DNA of 64,000 nucleotides from Adiantum capillus-veneris (taxonomy: Eukaryota; Streptophyta; Polypodiopsida; Polypodiales; Pteridaceae): assembly GCA_014529385.2 (NCBI GenBank), contig CM043966.1:41754537-41818536 (forward strand), read 5' to 3'. The position numbers were made by a program, and so were the translations under genes. Of the stretch, positions 32,435 through 44,373 are shown piece after piece; the stretch's first letter is position 1; every line of letters starts with the position of its first letter. Below the pieces are notes generated by a model, which was not told where the DNA came from, did not search any database, and worked only from the letters and a program-made list of their open reading frames with translations.

Positions 32435-33000
32435 AGTGGTTCCTTTTCAATAAATAGATTTGCGATTTGAGTAGCTGGTTTATGCATGTTCTCTCTCCAC
32501 AAGTGGGTTAATGCATCACACTCTCCAATTGTCCAATGGACAAGTTTACGACGTGATTGCAAAGTCGTGAAAGCATAATAGATTAAGCCAATAATAGATC
32601 CATCTATAATTAGAAGTCCATTTTTGAACCGTTCAATTGATTTTCCAACTACTTGTTTTTTGTTGTGTCCACTTGTAGCATTGTGAAGGATTACGATAAG
32701 TGTTTTTTTGAATTTGTGAGCGAAAATATTGATGACTTCCATTGTGAGACTCATTGATGTTTTATAAGTATCGTATAGAGCATGCAATTGTGTAGCTCTT
32801 TCACTTAATGACTCTAGCTGTGATCCAAAGAAGAATGAAGCTGAAGAGTGTGTGATAAAATTCGTTAAGTGGTTCTCAAACAAGCATTGTTGTATTATAA
32901 GTCTAAATGATTCAAAGCTTAACTTTGTTTGCAATACACTATGGAGTGCTAGAAACAATTGTTGATTAAGAGGATGTGTTTGCATAAATAACATGTCAAT
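32311..33000 (-). pseudogene. Helitron: OTU-like region lacking catalytic residues
   Basis: The minus open frame has the spacing of an OTU cysteine-protease fold: NQQLFLALHSVL where DGNCLFRAL would be expected, ESFRLIIQQCLFENHLTNFI as the following helix, SLTMEVINIFAHKFKKTLIVI in place of the WGGELEI strand, and GLIYYAFTT where HYxAL would be. The Cys and His positions are Gln and Ile here. OTU domains occur in Helentron-type elements, which supports the reading, but the match is weak and a structure-based search is needed to settle it. Confidence 0.35.
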
Positions 33001-33107
33001 GTCTATTTGGAAATACTGAAACCAGTAGGATTTTCCATTATAGAGAGAGGAAGAGGGTAGTGTTCATTGTTTTGCATATAATTGATAGATAGAGAGAGGA
33101 ATTGAGG

Positions 33108-33235
33108 AGTACACACACACACACACACACACACAGCTTGTGTGTTGCTTTACAAGAAATGGACAGAGAGAGAGAGAGAGAGAGAAGAAGAATGTGTGCG
33201 TGTGTGTGTGTGTGAGAGAGAGAGACAGAGAGAGA
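33108..33235. repeat. compound (AC)n/(GA)n/(GT)n microsatellite
   Basis: AC units at 33111-33135, GA at 33167-33185, GT at 33198-33212, then GA again. Three minus-strand ORFs crossing it are artefacts. Confidence 0.9.
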
Positions 33236-33439
33236 AGAGAAATACAAAAATGTTTTGAGTTCTCAATTCGCGGAAAAAGTGAACAATACTTATAAGCATA
33301 ACCACAATACTTTGAACCACAACCAAAAGTGTGCAAAAGCACGTTACAAAGAAGTAGAGGATGGAAGCATTGGTTTTGTTTGAGGATATTTTTGGAACAA
33401 GCAAGCAAAGTAATGGGTAGCTAATAATGAAAGGCAAAC

Positions 33440-35198
33440 ATTCACAAGACTAAGATTCAGTTTGATACGCACCACGTGGCCACTCGCATTGATTTTGAAA
33501 CGGCCAAAGCGTGAGGTTGTTGCCAAGGTATCTCTTGCCTCAGAAACGGACTCATCGTAAATTTGGTTGAAGGTTCTATCCAATACAAGCACTAAATCGA
33601 CTGCTGCACCAATAACTTGCACATCAAGAAGCTTTTTGTCTTTTGTTGAAATACGTGCTTCCAGCTTTGGTGTTGTGATTATTGTGGTGTTGTTATTGCA
33701 AGATCCACAATAAAGTGCCTGCCTAAGTCTATACACTTTTGTGGATTTACAATTTGAACAATGCTTCTCAAGCAGCACACTATTGAACTTGACGAATCGG
33801 AGGGTGCCAACAACCTGGACAAGGTAACTATGTAAGAAAATGAGAGAAGTCACTTCTAATATATCACTATATGCTATATGAGTGCACCTCACGATTGTAG
33901 CCCAAATTTTTGATTTGAGCCTAAAAGACGGCAACAAGCTCCTCTCTGAGGCGTGCACTACAAACAGGCACTAGAATTGTAACATCAAGTATTGACAAGG
34001 TATTGGCCTTGGCAAGGAATGCACCGATGTTTCTTGCAACGCACATTACAGGGCCATCAACAACCATTTCTTGAAGCAATTGTTGGCAATCATCTTTGTG
34101 AGAGTTCACAAGACTCGGCTACAAGAAAAGATTAAATATGGGAACAAAATAAAAAAGAGCATCAATATATCATGGAAGATTTCAAATGTATAATAAAAGA
34201 CTAGAAAACAATAAGCAAGATAGGTCAGTCCTTACAAATTCCCTATCTGATGGGAGAGGACCATCTGCAACCAGAAGGTCACCAACAGACCCACCAAATC
34301 TTGACAGCGAGTTGTGCTTTTGTAAAATAACAAAAGCAAGTATGCTCAATTGAGAACGTCCACTCGAAGATTGTTGTGCACGTCTCTCGTCAAGAAATGC
34401 ACATATCTTGCAATCAGGGGCGAATGTAAGAGACACTGGGAAAGGTTCCGCTGTGCTTACAGTAGTAGTAGCATCGATGTACAAGGAATACAGTGCTAAC
34501 CCCCCATCATTTGACAACTGGGCTGTCAATGTGAACAAAGTCACCGAGGGTGGAGCTTGTCGACGTAGAGCTCTATGTATGGATCATTGATCACCACCAT
34601 AATAGTGTCGGTGCATTCTTCATCAACCAAGTCGAGCTTCAAGTAACGGTTGTATTTCAGTTGGTCAAGACCAACCTTTGTAGGTCCCATATAGATTCAA
34701 TATCTGGCCCTCAATACAGAATCGTGGGCTTGAGTCAGAGATATCAGCGATCAAGAATGGTGGGAGAAGACTTTGAGGAAATGGAACAATGCTAAGATCA
34801 ATAGGCTTCCTATCTAGTTGAGATGATTCACCCAATCCATACAAGCCAGAAGGTTGAACAGAAGGCTCAATTTCAATCGGACTCGGATCGTTGGCATTGT
34901 TAAGAGGTATGTCCTCAATAGGGTTTGGGAGAATTGTTGCTGGGAGTGGCAAGGGAGGCTCAATAGACAAAGGCTCAATATCAAGAGGTGTTGGCTTGTT
35001 TAGCACATGGGATAGAACAACTATTTCAACATATGCTTCCTTCTTAATATTAATGGGCTCCACCACGGGTTGCTTGCCTACATAATCCAAAAGATAGCAA
35101 CAAAAACAAACAACTCTATGAGTTGATAAAATCGCTCTCAAATAGTCATGCTTTTCCAATAATGAATGCTCACATGCGGAGTTCACCAGGTCGTTCAA
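33440..35198 (-). pseudogene. RPA-like OB-fold / zinc-ribbon gene next to Helitron
   Basis: Minus strand. The 3' part (about 33440-33830) encodes a zinc ribbon embedded in an OB-fold: HCSNCKSTKVYRLRQALYCGSC, then LEARISTKDKKLLDVQVIGAAVDLVL, like DNA-binding domain C of the large RPA subunit. The 5' part has an acidic, proline-rich linker (about 34900-35080), an IEGQILNLYGTYKG segment and a second OB-like block (34182-34544, with GDLLVADGP). Several frames are used, with gaps that could be introns or frameshifts, so I mark it as doubtful. Plant Helitrons are known to carry RPA-like genes. A captured host gene, or a POT1/CTC1-type OB protein, is the alternative. Confidence 0.5.
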
Positions 35199-35594
35199 AT
35201 GAACAGTGTGCGTGCAATAGGCTTGTGAGGCCTATGAAGCTCCTGCTTCGATCTTTTGTGAGGCGCTGATGATGTGCAAGCAATTGGGGGCGCGTCGGAA
35301 CGTTTACCGCTTGAGATAGGAGTACCTTCTGCCAACCTTCGAAGCTCTTTAGAAAATTAATTATGAGCACCTAACACCTTCCATATATAATGAAAAGTTT
35401 AATAATGATAGGTAGAAACACAAGCAGTCATTTGTCACACGAGTTGTTCAAGGAGACAACCTTGCCGTATAACTACTCCTTGTATATCAAAGCACCTAGA
35501 AGGCAAAGAGGCGCTTTCAATTATAGGAAGGTGGTAATCATATGAGAGTAGAAAATGTTGTTGTGATACAAGTCTATATATGTCTGTGTGTGTT

Positions 35595-35596
<2 letters not shown>

Positions 35597-35661
<65 letters not shown>
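35597..35661. repeat. (GA)n microsatellite
   Basis: About 32 GA units. Flanking sequence 35200-35597 and 35662-35960 shows no supported gene. Confidence 0.95.
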
Positions 35662-35663
<2 letters not shown>

Positions 35664-35988
35664 TTCAATGATTATGCGGCGAGAATGACGAGATATTAAG
35701 CACCGTAGATGACATGACACAAGACAAGATAATAATTCTTATCCTCATATATTACATAGATAGCTTAGTTATGATGGAAGGAAGTTCGACACAAAATATG
35801 ACGACCACAAGTCCATAGATGGCCTATTGAAAGAAGAGCATGTTGACCAAGTATGATAACTCAAGATTGGCCTACCAATTGGCTTCTTAAAATCTAGCAA
35901 ACTTAAGAAACGCTTGTATGTATTTGCAATATGGAGAAGAGGGCATGGACCTAGAACATTGATCTTTGAACTACATATTAGAAGGATT

Positions 35989-36420
35989 GTAGCCGTGCAA
36001 GCCTATGTTCACGGAGAGAAGCCACAATGCGGGGACGCGAAAGGAATCCTAGGTGTGTCGCACAACGCACATGCATATGAAATGATCAAGCCATTTCAAC
36101 CTTTGAACCATATAGTAGAAGGATTGTAGCCGTGTAAGTCTATGTTCATGGAGAGAAGGCACAATGCGGAGATGCGAAAGAAAGCCTAGGTGTGTCACAC
36201 AACGCACATGCATATGAAATGGTCAACCCATTTCGACTCTGTTTGGTCGAGGTGAGTCGAGAACCACATAGTAGAAGAATTGTAGCCGTGCAAGCCTATG
36301 TTCATGGAGAGAAGGCAAATGCGAAAGAAAGCCTAGGTGTGTCGCACAACGCATATACATATGAAATGGTCAAGCCATTTCGACTCTATTTGGTCGATGT
36401 GAGTCGAATTCGAGGTGCTG
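35989..36420. repeat. three-copy tandem repeat, unit about 140-155 bp
   Basis: Units begin GTAGCCGTG at 35989, 36126 and 36282. They share TATGTTCAYGGAGAGAAG and CCTAGGTGTGTCRCACAACGCA blocks. Copy 2 carries an extra segment with TTTGGTCGAGGTGAGTCGA that also ends copy 3. Overlapping plus ORFs repeat the same peptide but have no start-to-stop logic, so I do not call a gene. Confidence 0.85.
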
Positions 36421-38140
36421 TTGCTTTTTTGCTGGCGTTGGTGTAGCTAAAGTCGGTCTGAGCTAGCAGATGGTCAATGCCAGGCAAAGGCAGCATGTGA
36501 GTGCAGTGCAAAAGGCTAGGGCAGGTACAAAAGCCCTAGGCAGCCCAAGGATAGCGGAGGTGTATATTCAAAATGGTTTTTTAGGCCAAAGGTGTGCTGC
36601 AAAGAGCCAAGCAGGTTGGTGGCCTTCTGTGTCCGAGGTGTGGGTTTTATGTGCTAGAGTGTGGTCTTCAGTGTGCTTTCCAAGCTGGTCCAGACGGCTC
36701 GTCAAACGAAGCCCCGATGCTCAAGATATTGCAGTTTAAAGTTGAAGTGTGTAGCAGATTCTCGACGGAAAGGGCAGCTAGGGACAGGTGGCCCGGGCTG
36801 ATGTCAGTGTATATGTGTGTAGTGCTCGAGTGGTGGAGCATGCCTGTCTTCTCGGAATGCGAATCAGAGCTCTAGATAGCAAGATATGGCCAGTTGAAGA
36901 TTTTCCAGGGGCCGGGTCTGTGCCCACTTGGCCGCATTGGAGGATGTGCCATTTGGCAGTTTTTGGGCCTCGCCAAGGTTCTAGAGAGTAGCATGCATCA
37001 TGCGGTTCAAGAAGAAGTTGACGGCTCGTGACTCTAAGCCCTGAGCATCGAATTACAGTGTGGAGAAAAAACGGAACATTGGGCAGTTGAATGCTTGCAG
37101 ATGCATTTCCCGTTTTTTGGCGGCCTCGGACGGCGGACTCAGGAAAGTCAAAGTGCGGGAAGGGTTGCATGGCACTGGACATACATGGTAAAGTTTCGGC
37201 ATGGCTTCACGACACGGGGTTCCGATCAAGGAGCAGATTATAGAGGCTGGGAGAAGAAGGCTAGAAAAGAGGTTTTTTTATAGAAATATGTTTGGAGTTT
37301 TTTTTGGAGCTTATGGCCATGAGCCCTGGGAATGCCACGTGGCCGGGCGTATGAGCCCACATGCAGAAGATGGAGTGACGGGCGCGCAGTATATATGCTG
37401 GGGCGTGGCCCCTTTGGAGAGTACACAAGAGAAGGAGCTTGGAGCTCCGTGAAGTGGTGGCTATGGCGTGAGCGCCACCGGCGCTGCGCAGGCGGAAATT
37501 CGGCCGGTTTTGGCGAGCAAGGCGGTGACGCGGCGGCGCGCGCCCGGAGTGGCGGTGGAGTCCGGCAGTTGGAGGTGGTGACGTGGCAGCCCCAGTGGGG
37601 GGATGGTCCCGCGGCCAAAGTTTTGAGGAGGAGGAGGAGGAGGAGGGCAATAGCGACATCGCTATTGCCCCCCCCCCCCCCCCCCCCCCCCCCCGCGTGT
37701 AAGGAAAAAGTCCCACAGCAGCAGGGAAAGCGAGTCAGAGTGAGAGAATGAGATAAATAACCGTGCAAAAGTGTCTAAAAGAGCCCGCCATGTGTTGGAA
37801 AGAGGCCAAACATGCTAAAAATGGGTGCTCCCCCTCTATAAAGGAGTCTTTTTTATCATTTTAAGGGGCTTTTTGTCGCCTCGTGAGGCTTGGGAGCCAT
37901 AGGGAAAAGAGCCAAGAGTGATTTTTGTCTGCAGAGGGCCGAGAGGGCGCCTCCCCCTATGTATTTTGTGAAGCCGAGTGCGGCTATAGTGTTTTTTTGA
38001 GCAAGGAGTGAGTTCCCCCCATTGAAAACGGGCATTTCTTGTCGTGCTATCTCCTCCCCCCCCCTCTTTCTCCTGCTCTGTTCTGTTGCACGTGATGCCG
38101 GGTGTGTGATGGCGTGTGCGCCCCCCCGATGGGTGTGTGT
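36421..38140. other. GC-rich region, no gene recognised
   Basis: Mixed-frame short ORFs only. It contains (GGA)n at 37624-37646, a hairpin GGGCAATAGCGA/TCGCTATTGCCC at 37645-37670 and a 27-base C run (37668-37694). A TATA-like CTATAAAG is at 37836-37843 in a CCCCCT context, reminiscent of an LTR promoter, but I could not find a second copy or LTR ends. Confidence 0.5.
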
Positions 38141-38251
<111 letters not shown>

Positions 38252-39061
38252 TATGTGTGCAAGGGTAGGCGATGATTGCATGCCGTTTTGTGGGTGCGGG
38301 TTGATTGGTGGTCTATTTGAGTGCGTGTGCGCTGCGGCGCGTCAAGTTGTGTTTGATCGTGTGTGCGATAGTGTGAATTCGGTGAGTCGAAGGTGCTCAC
38401 CAAGTGGATTGGGGTGCTGTGTGTGCCCTGAGCTATAGAGAGGCCCTTTTGTTTGTGTCGGGCGTGTTCCCCCATTCCCCCTCTCCAGCGTCACGATGGG
38501 CCAAGATACAACACGAAAAGTGCAAAGGAGAGAGAAGTCAAATCGACAATACTAAAATGGATTCGAGCCTAGGCAGAGATTGTCGCACTAATGAGCTTCC
38601 AAATTTCCGCTCCTAGCTATGGCGATAAAGTCATCACATAGAAAGAGGTCTATCCAATCTCAGAATCTATATGTATTGCAAGAATTCTAGCACGTATTTC
38701 TATTTTCTTCGCTTGGAATGCTCCTTGACATGTTTAAGCAATGAGCATAGCAATTGACATAGCTACTTCGAGGGTTATGAAAGCTAGATATAGAAAAACC
38801 AAGAACAGCTTGGTGGAATGCAAGAAAAAAGCCAAGTACGCAAGGACTCAATAACAGGAAAAGACGACAAGAAGAGAATCCGCGCCAAGCAACCATCACA
38901 TTTCCATACAATAATCAAAGTAAGCATGATTAGACAATAATATCGAACAATCTTGCAATGAGTAACACATTCATAATGCCAATCAACAATATATTCGATG
39001 ATACAAATTCTTAAAGAGTTTGGCCAAGCAAAAACAGTAAGTAGAACAAGACAAAAATCTT

Positions 39062-39181
39062 CAATAGGTCTCACCACCTTCAAAATCCATGCTGTCAGCA
39101 CCATTAGAATCTCCACTGCTTACGTACAATTCTCGGCCTTCAGGAGCAAAAGAACTCCCACTGTTTTGTTTGGAAGCCATT
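39062..39181 (-). other. possible small first exon, unrecognised
   Basis: A minus ATG at 39181 opens a 39-codon frame (MASKQNSGSSFAPEGRELY) that is Ser/Gly/Asp-rich. Near its end is GGTGAGAC, which could serve as a splice donor. No family is recognised and no second exon was identified, so this is speculative. Confidence 0.15.
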
Positions 39182-39782
39182 GCCAAGCAAAGTAATTTTA
39201 GTACAAAGTATTTTCACACAGTTCTTCAAATACACAAAGGCACAACAATGCCTGCTTTTATACAATTTCACAAGAGGTCTTCAAAAGTGACGTTCAATTC
39301 AACTTCAGCAAAGCCATTTGTTTATTGTAGGCTGAAAGAGCACGTTTTGCCATGGCAGTGAACTCGCATCACTTAAATACAATGTAGCGTGGAAAAGAAA
39401 GCCTTGCCATGACGCATTCAATGCCTTGTAAGGCGCAACAGGGATTGCCATCAGCCTTGTAAGGCGCAGCAGGGCGATACGCTGCCTGCGGGAGGAAATT
39501 GTGTAGCACGCGAGCACGTTGCATTTTGGCACGCCTTCCATATGGGGCATGCGCTGCAGCCCTCCCCTCTTCCAGGTGCTGCAGGCATCCCCTCTTCCAG
39601 GTGCATGCGCTGCAGAGATTGGTCTTCCACGCGGTACAGAGGTCCGCTCAGCCCGAAAAGACACTACATGCCAAAAAAACCTAAACTTCATTGAAGGCTC
39701 TTGGCCACGTGCCACGCATCTTGACCCTAAAAAACGGATGGCCAAAAAATGCCCGTTTTCTCCACCAGGCCCCTATGGCCTC

Positions 39783-40817
39783 TGTTACGGGGATTCCCGA
39801 GACACTCAAGATGAACACCTTCACCATGAGGCCAAGGGTCCGTAACTTAGAGCTCACTCGCTGGGAGGCTCACATCCTCTAACTTGAGTCCCTTTTGGTG
39901 GCTCGTTGATGGGCTCGTCCAGAAAACGACCCGAGATCACGTCTAGCTTGACGCGCGCAGGAGCCTTGGTGGCACCGCGCGGAGTTCAAGTTTAGTTGAG
40001 TGGGGAAGCGTCTTTATGTTCAAGTTGAGCGAACGAGACCATTCGGGCCTTGAGCGCATATTTGAGAGGTCTCCTTGGAACTCCCTCAGGCCACTTTGGG
40101 CTATCTTGGAAAATTGCCGAAATGGACCCCGGACCGCCTTGGGTCGGGGTGGGCTAAACCTGCCAGCAGCCCGTCGGTTAAGAACGAGGAGCGCCACGGG
40201 CGCGCGTTCATGAATGTACATGGCTGATCTCGAAGAGGAAGACGAGGTCTCCGCGTGGAGTACCTAAACGTCCAATTCGGACATACCGTCCGCGTGTAGC
40301 GTCGAGCCGACGCTCACCGAAAAGAACCGACTATGAATCTGCCGCAGCCTTCGTCTGCGAACGAGGAGCGCGTCGGGCGCGCGTTCGTGAATGTGCATAG
40401 ATGAGCTTGTAGAGGAAGTCAAGACCTCCGCGTGGAGTCCTTGAACGTCCAAAATGGATCACCTGTCCGCATGAGGCGCCTTGCCGACGCTCGCCGAAAG
40501 AGACCCGCCGACTATGAGCCGACGGCCCCGAAACTGGGTCATGGAGTCCCCGTGCGTGGCGGACTCCCCCGATTACCTCCATGTGATGAAATGGAGGGGG
40601 ACACTCCCGTTACCGGGCGCTCTCAACCCCCATACGCGTCCGCGGAACCCAGACGGTGTGGTGAGGAGAAAATGTAGGTCAGGACTATGTCCCATCGTCC
40701 GTCGTCCCCATTCCGGGTCCATCGCGCGTCCCCGCGGCCCGTGCCACGGTTGGCCGAGATCGGGTGGTCACCGTCCCACCGTCACCCCGGGAGCTCCGAA
40801 TCAACCGGAGCCCAACA
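39783..40817 (-). repeat. element D 3' LTR
   Basis: Plus-strand ends TGTTACGG and GCCCAACA; same length as 44374-45408. Confidence 0.9.
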
Positions 40818-43800
40818 TACACCCCCCCCTTAGAAAACTCTCGTCACGAGAGTAGCATTGTTAGGGCTGGAATCTCCCTGGTTAATGCTTTGGAGGGTGT
40901 AGAGCTACGTGCGTCTACGAAATCCAAAATGGGCTGCATGAGTGGTCTTACCGATGAGGCAGTGTCTAACTCAAACAGCCGTGCTTGCTGAATGCAGAAA
41001 AGCTGTGGGTGCCAAGTCCGCTTGGCACTTTTGCTGGGGCTTGAATGATAAGTGTATGTACACTGGGGGGCATAGACCAAGTGACTGCGTGATCTATGCC
41101 GAGGAACCTGTCTGTTCCGGATATTTTACCTGTAGCTGCAGTGACGATGCAGCTCTCGTCTTTGTGTGTGTGAATCAAGTCGCATTGATCCCCACTGCTT
41201 CTTGGAAGCTGATTTGTCTGACTTCGTGCTGATTCCTTCCTGGATGGCGACGAAGGTGAGCTTACCTGCTCGATGAAGTAAGGTACGTTGCAAAAGGTAC
41301 CTTTTAGGCTTATTGAGCACCGGTCCGTCCCTTGACCAAAAAGATGAAGCCTAGCTGATAGCTTCCTTGGCATACAAACCAAGGTTTTCCTGAGACTGCC
41401 GGAGGGACAATCCCATTGATACCTTGAAGCTTTGGCATACTTCAGGACTCGCTTGAACCTGAAAGTTCGGATGTGAGTCTTGCAAACTTGAGGGCAAGAC
41501 TTGAAGTAGGTAACTCGTAGAGAAGAAGATTGGCCGATCCGCTTCTGTTCCTTGTTATCTGCTTGAAGCTTGTCGCTTGATTGAGCCTGAGCGCTCACAT
41601 ATATCTGTGTAGTTCTGGAAGAACTTCGACTTGTTCTTAACAAACCTGCCTTCGTTGGCCGACGAAAACAAACCTGAGAATCACTCATCATGGGTCTTCG
41701 TGTTTTCCCTTGTTTAGATCCGCTGCGATCTGGATAAAGGGTTGAAGCTCGGTTGGAAGAAAGAGGTTTGATGGTGGGGGCTCTTCCTCTTGAGCCCGAT
41801 GTGGTCGCACCACATTCCTTTTCTTGTGTGCCCTTTGAGGCTCCATCTTGAGCCGAATGTTGGGCTTGGATGCATGTGTACCTGTTGAGGCTCCTGTCTG
41901 AGCTGAATGTAGGTGTACTCCTCGTGGTACCTGTATGGCTCCTTGTGAGCCTGATGTAGGCATATCTGCTTGTTTACCTTGGAGGGGCTCCTGTCTGAGC
42001 CCGAATGTAGGTGTCTTTGCTTGAGGGTCTATGCCACCGTCGGGGTGGGCATAGCCTTGATTGCCTTCTTCTGTCGAAGATGTGCCCACTCTGATTGGGC
42101 TGATGTTGGCTTGCGTGTATGAGCAGTGCTATCTCGTAGACCGTCACTGCGGGAGGCATCACTCAACCTCCGGCCTTCTTGAGAGGGGGCCTTCCTCATG
42201 TGGCCCTTGCCTTGAGCCGTCTTTGTGGGGGGCTATCCCCGAATCTGTGTGCAAAGGAAAAAGATGCATGGCCCGCCCGCTCGCAGGCCTCCAGCTTCGC
42301 TGTGGTGCTCGGTCCACCACTTCAGGGTCATCCGGCTTCGAGGGTTGGCTCGGTCCACCACTTCTGGGTCATCCGGCTTCGATGGTTGGTGCGTGGTCTG
42401 CCCACTTCAGGGTCCCCGGCTTCGCTGTTTGGTTTGGTGCGCGGTCCACCCGAGTCGAAATCGGGTCCCCGGCTTCACTGATGCTAATGGGCTCTTACAT
42501 AGCCAGATGGTCTGCAGGCGCATGTCCTGCTTGTGAAGATCCTGTCTCTTTGTGCGTCGAAGGGGCTCTCATGGTAGCCTGATAGTCCGCAGGCACTCGG
42601 TCCTGCTTGTGAAGGGCTGCTTATGTTGGTTGCTGCTTGCGTCTGATTGAGTTGGGGTGTTTTGCCTCGAGGGGGCTCAACCTCTCTCGGGTGTTTTGCC
42701 GAAGCCTCGGGCTCAACCGCTGATGATTGGGGCTAGGATCCGGTCTGCTTGCCTTCACCTGCCGATTGAATTCTCCTCAGGAGGTGCTCTCGACCTCATG
42801 CTGATGTAGCTCGGCCTTACCTTGCCGGCTTGTCTTTGCCTTTGATGAGGAGGGCCTTCTGTGGCTCCTACCTCGCTGCTGGTTGGAGGGGGCTATCTAG
42901 CCTGACCTCGAGAGAGTCCCACTGGACTACATGCTGGGGGTGACATCTCGTTGTCCCCTCACGGTGAAGAAGCCTTGGCTCTACTCCTTTGCTCTGACTG
43001 CGCCGAAGCAGGCCTTGGTCATCTTAAGATAAACTCTGGTTGGTGGCTGGCTGCTTTGTGTTGTCTTACATCAAGTCACCGCGTCTCTGAACTGCGCCCA
43101 ACACAATCCAGGAGATACTTAGAAGGATGAGCAACCCCGTCCCATCCCGGGTGCTTTATAGCTCGCGGCTTCATTGTGTCCTTTGTCGGTTGATACATTT
43201 TGTGGTAGCATCCTTGTACCTGTGCCTACTTCCTCTGAAGTGGCCTCAAGCCAGTCCTTAGGTTCCCGCCCCAAATCTGCATGAGGGTGGAGTATTCCTA
43301 ACACGCCCTCCATCCACGGCGCTATGGTTCCAATTTCTCACGGGGGCTTGCCCAGGTGATTCTGGTGAGAGCTACACTTAGCTCCGCTGCTATGATGGCT
43401 AGGTTCCCAGGCCTTGGCCGCTGAACTGCTTTGCTTTTCTTTCCACTTGTGATGTCTTGAGCTGGAGATGCCGTCCAAGCTTGATTGCTATTTGGGCTCA
43501 AAGCCCTTGTAGACAACTGCACTTGCCGTCGATGTTCATGTCAAGGATCACACTCCCTGTACGTCTTCATTCCCTGTACCCTTTAGCTCGATGATGCTGG
43601 GTTTGCATATTTTGAACGAGGGACAGCCTGTCACGCTGCCCGTGACCCTGCCACAGGGGTCTAAGTGCATATGCTGCATTCTCAAGTTGAGCCACTGCCA
43701 CTGTGACTCTGAGCTTGTGCCACACAGGCTTGAAGTGCCAATGCTAAGTCACCTCGCTGCCCTTGTTGACAACCGAGGCTGTATCTGAATGAGTCGGTCC

Positions 43801-44373
43801 CTTACCTTGGGCCGCTCTGCCAAGCCTTACCAATACCCGGTCGAAGCTTAATGCTTGATGGTCACGATTGACTCCGGGTCCGCTTACCTCTTCACAAGGT
43901 GCTGGTCAACTCCTGACGAGGCTGACTGATGAGAAGCTGCATATCTTGAGGGCCAATCCCACTGGAGGCCGATTGTAGGTGAAAGCTGAGGGGGAACACT
44001 TAGCGTTGTGTCCCCGCGGCTGCCCAATGACTGGCCGCTGCTTTGTTCTTGATTGCTGCTTGGTTAGCATGGAGGGTCTCTTCACCTAGAGCCCCTGCCG
44101 AAGAAAATTTGGAGCCGACGTATCCTGACGACTCGAAATACCCCTGCTGGGCATATCTTCTGTGTATTCCTTGAGCCACGGTTGGGCATCGGCCGCCGGG
44201 CTTCCCACATTCCATTGGAGTCGCTTTACTTTGCAACCCAGGTCACATTCCTGGTGACCCAGTGCGTTTGCATCGCTGGTTCGCACATCTGTGATCTTCT
44301 TGGCAGTAGATTTTGCGTACGTTGCTTTTGTTGTCCCGCCGTTGGAAATCGCGGGTTTAGCTCTGATACCAAG
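40818..44373 (-). other. element D interior, no recognisable pol
   Basis: The longest minus frames are 40966-41691 (241 codons, Ser/Arg-rich), 41688-42089 (133 codons, polar, Pro/Gln-rich) and 44086-44448 (120 codons, starting inside the LTR). None shows a known motif. Short GC-rich blocks repeat: GCTCCTGTCTGAGC-type units within 41840-42010 and TCGGTCCACCACTTC-type units within 42309-42375. The 42500-43900 stretch has only short frames. Confidence 0.55.
44360..44371 (-). other. primer-binding site of element D
   Basis: Minus strand TGGTATCAGAGC, two bases from the LTR at 44374. Confidence 0.85.

Larger units (their letters stand above)
27411..33000 (-). mobile_element. Helitron-type rolling-circle transposon with EEP nuclease
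   Basis: In order on the minus strand: OTU-like region, DUF6570-like zinc region, Helitron-like N domain, HUH Rep with HDH and paired tyrosines, PIF1-family helicase, then an EEP nuclease domain. This order matches the Helentron/Helitron2 branch more than the standard plant Helitron, which lacks the nuclease. Lesions include a 70-bp tandem duplication, a damaged Walker A motif and several stops and frameshifts. Termini were not resolved. An RPA-like gene starts about 2.2 kb beyond the N-terminal end and may belong to the same element. Confidence 0.8.

Noticed and set aside
37238-37768. 176-codon minus frame with poly-Gly and poly-Leu
   Set aside because: Open because of the C run and GGA repeat; no motif and no likely start context.
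38784-39116. 110-codon minus frame with hydrophobic stretches considered a membrane protein
   Set aside because: No recognisable family, AT-rich, poor start context, and it overlaps another possible small exon; not enough to call.
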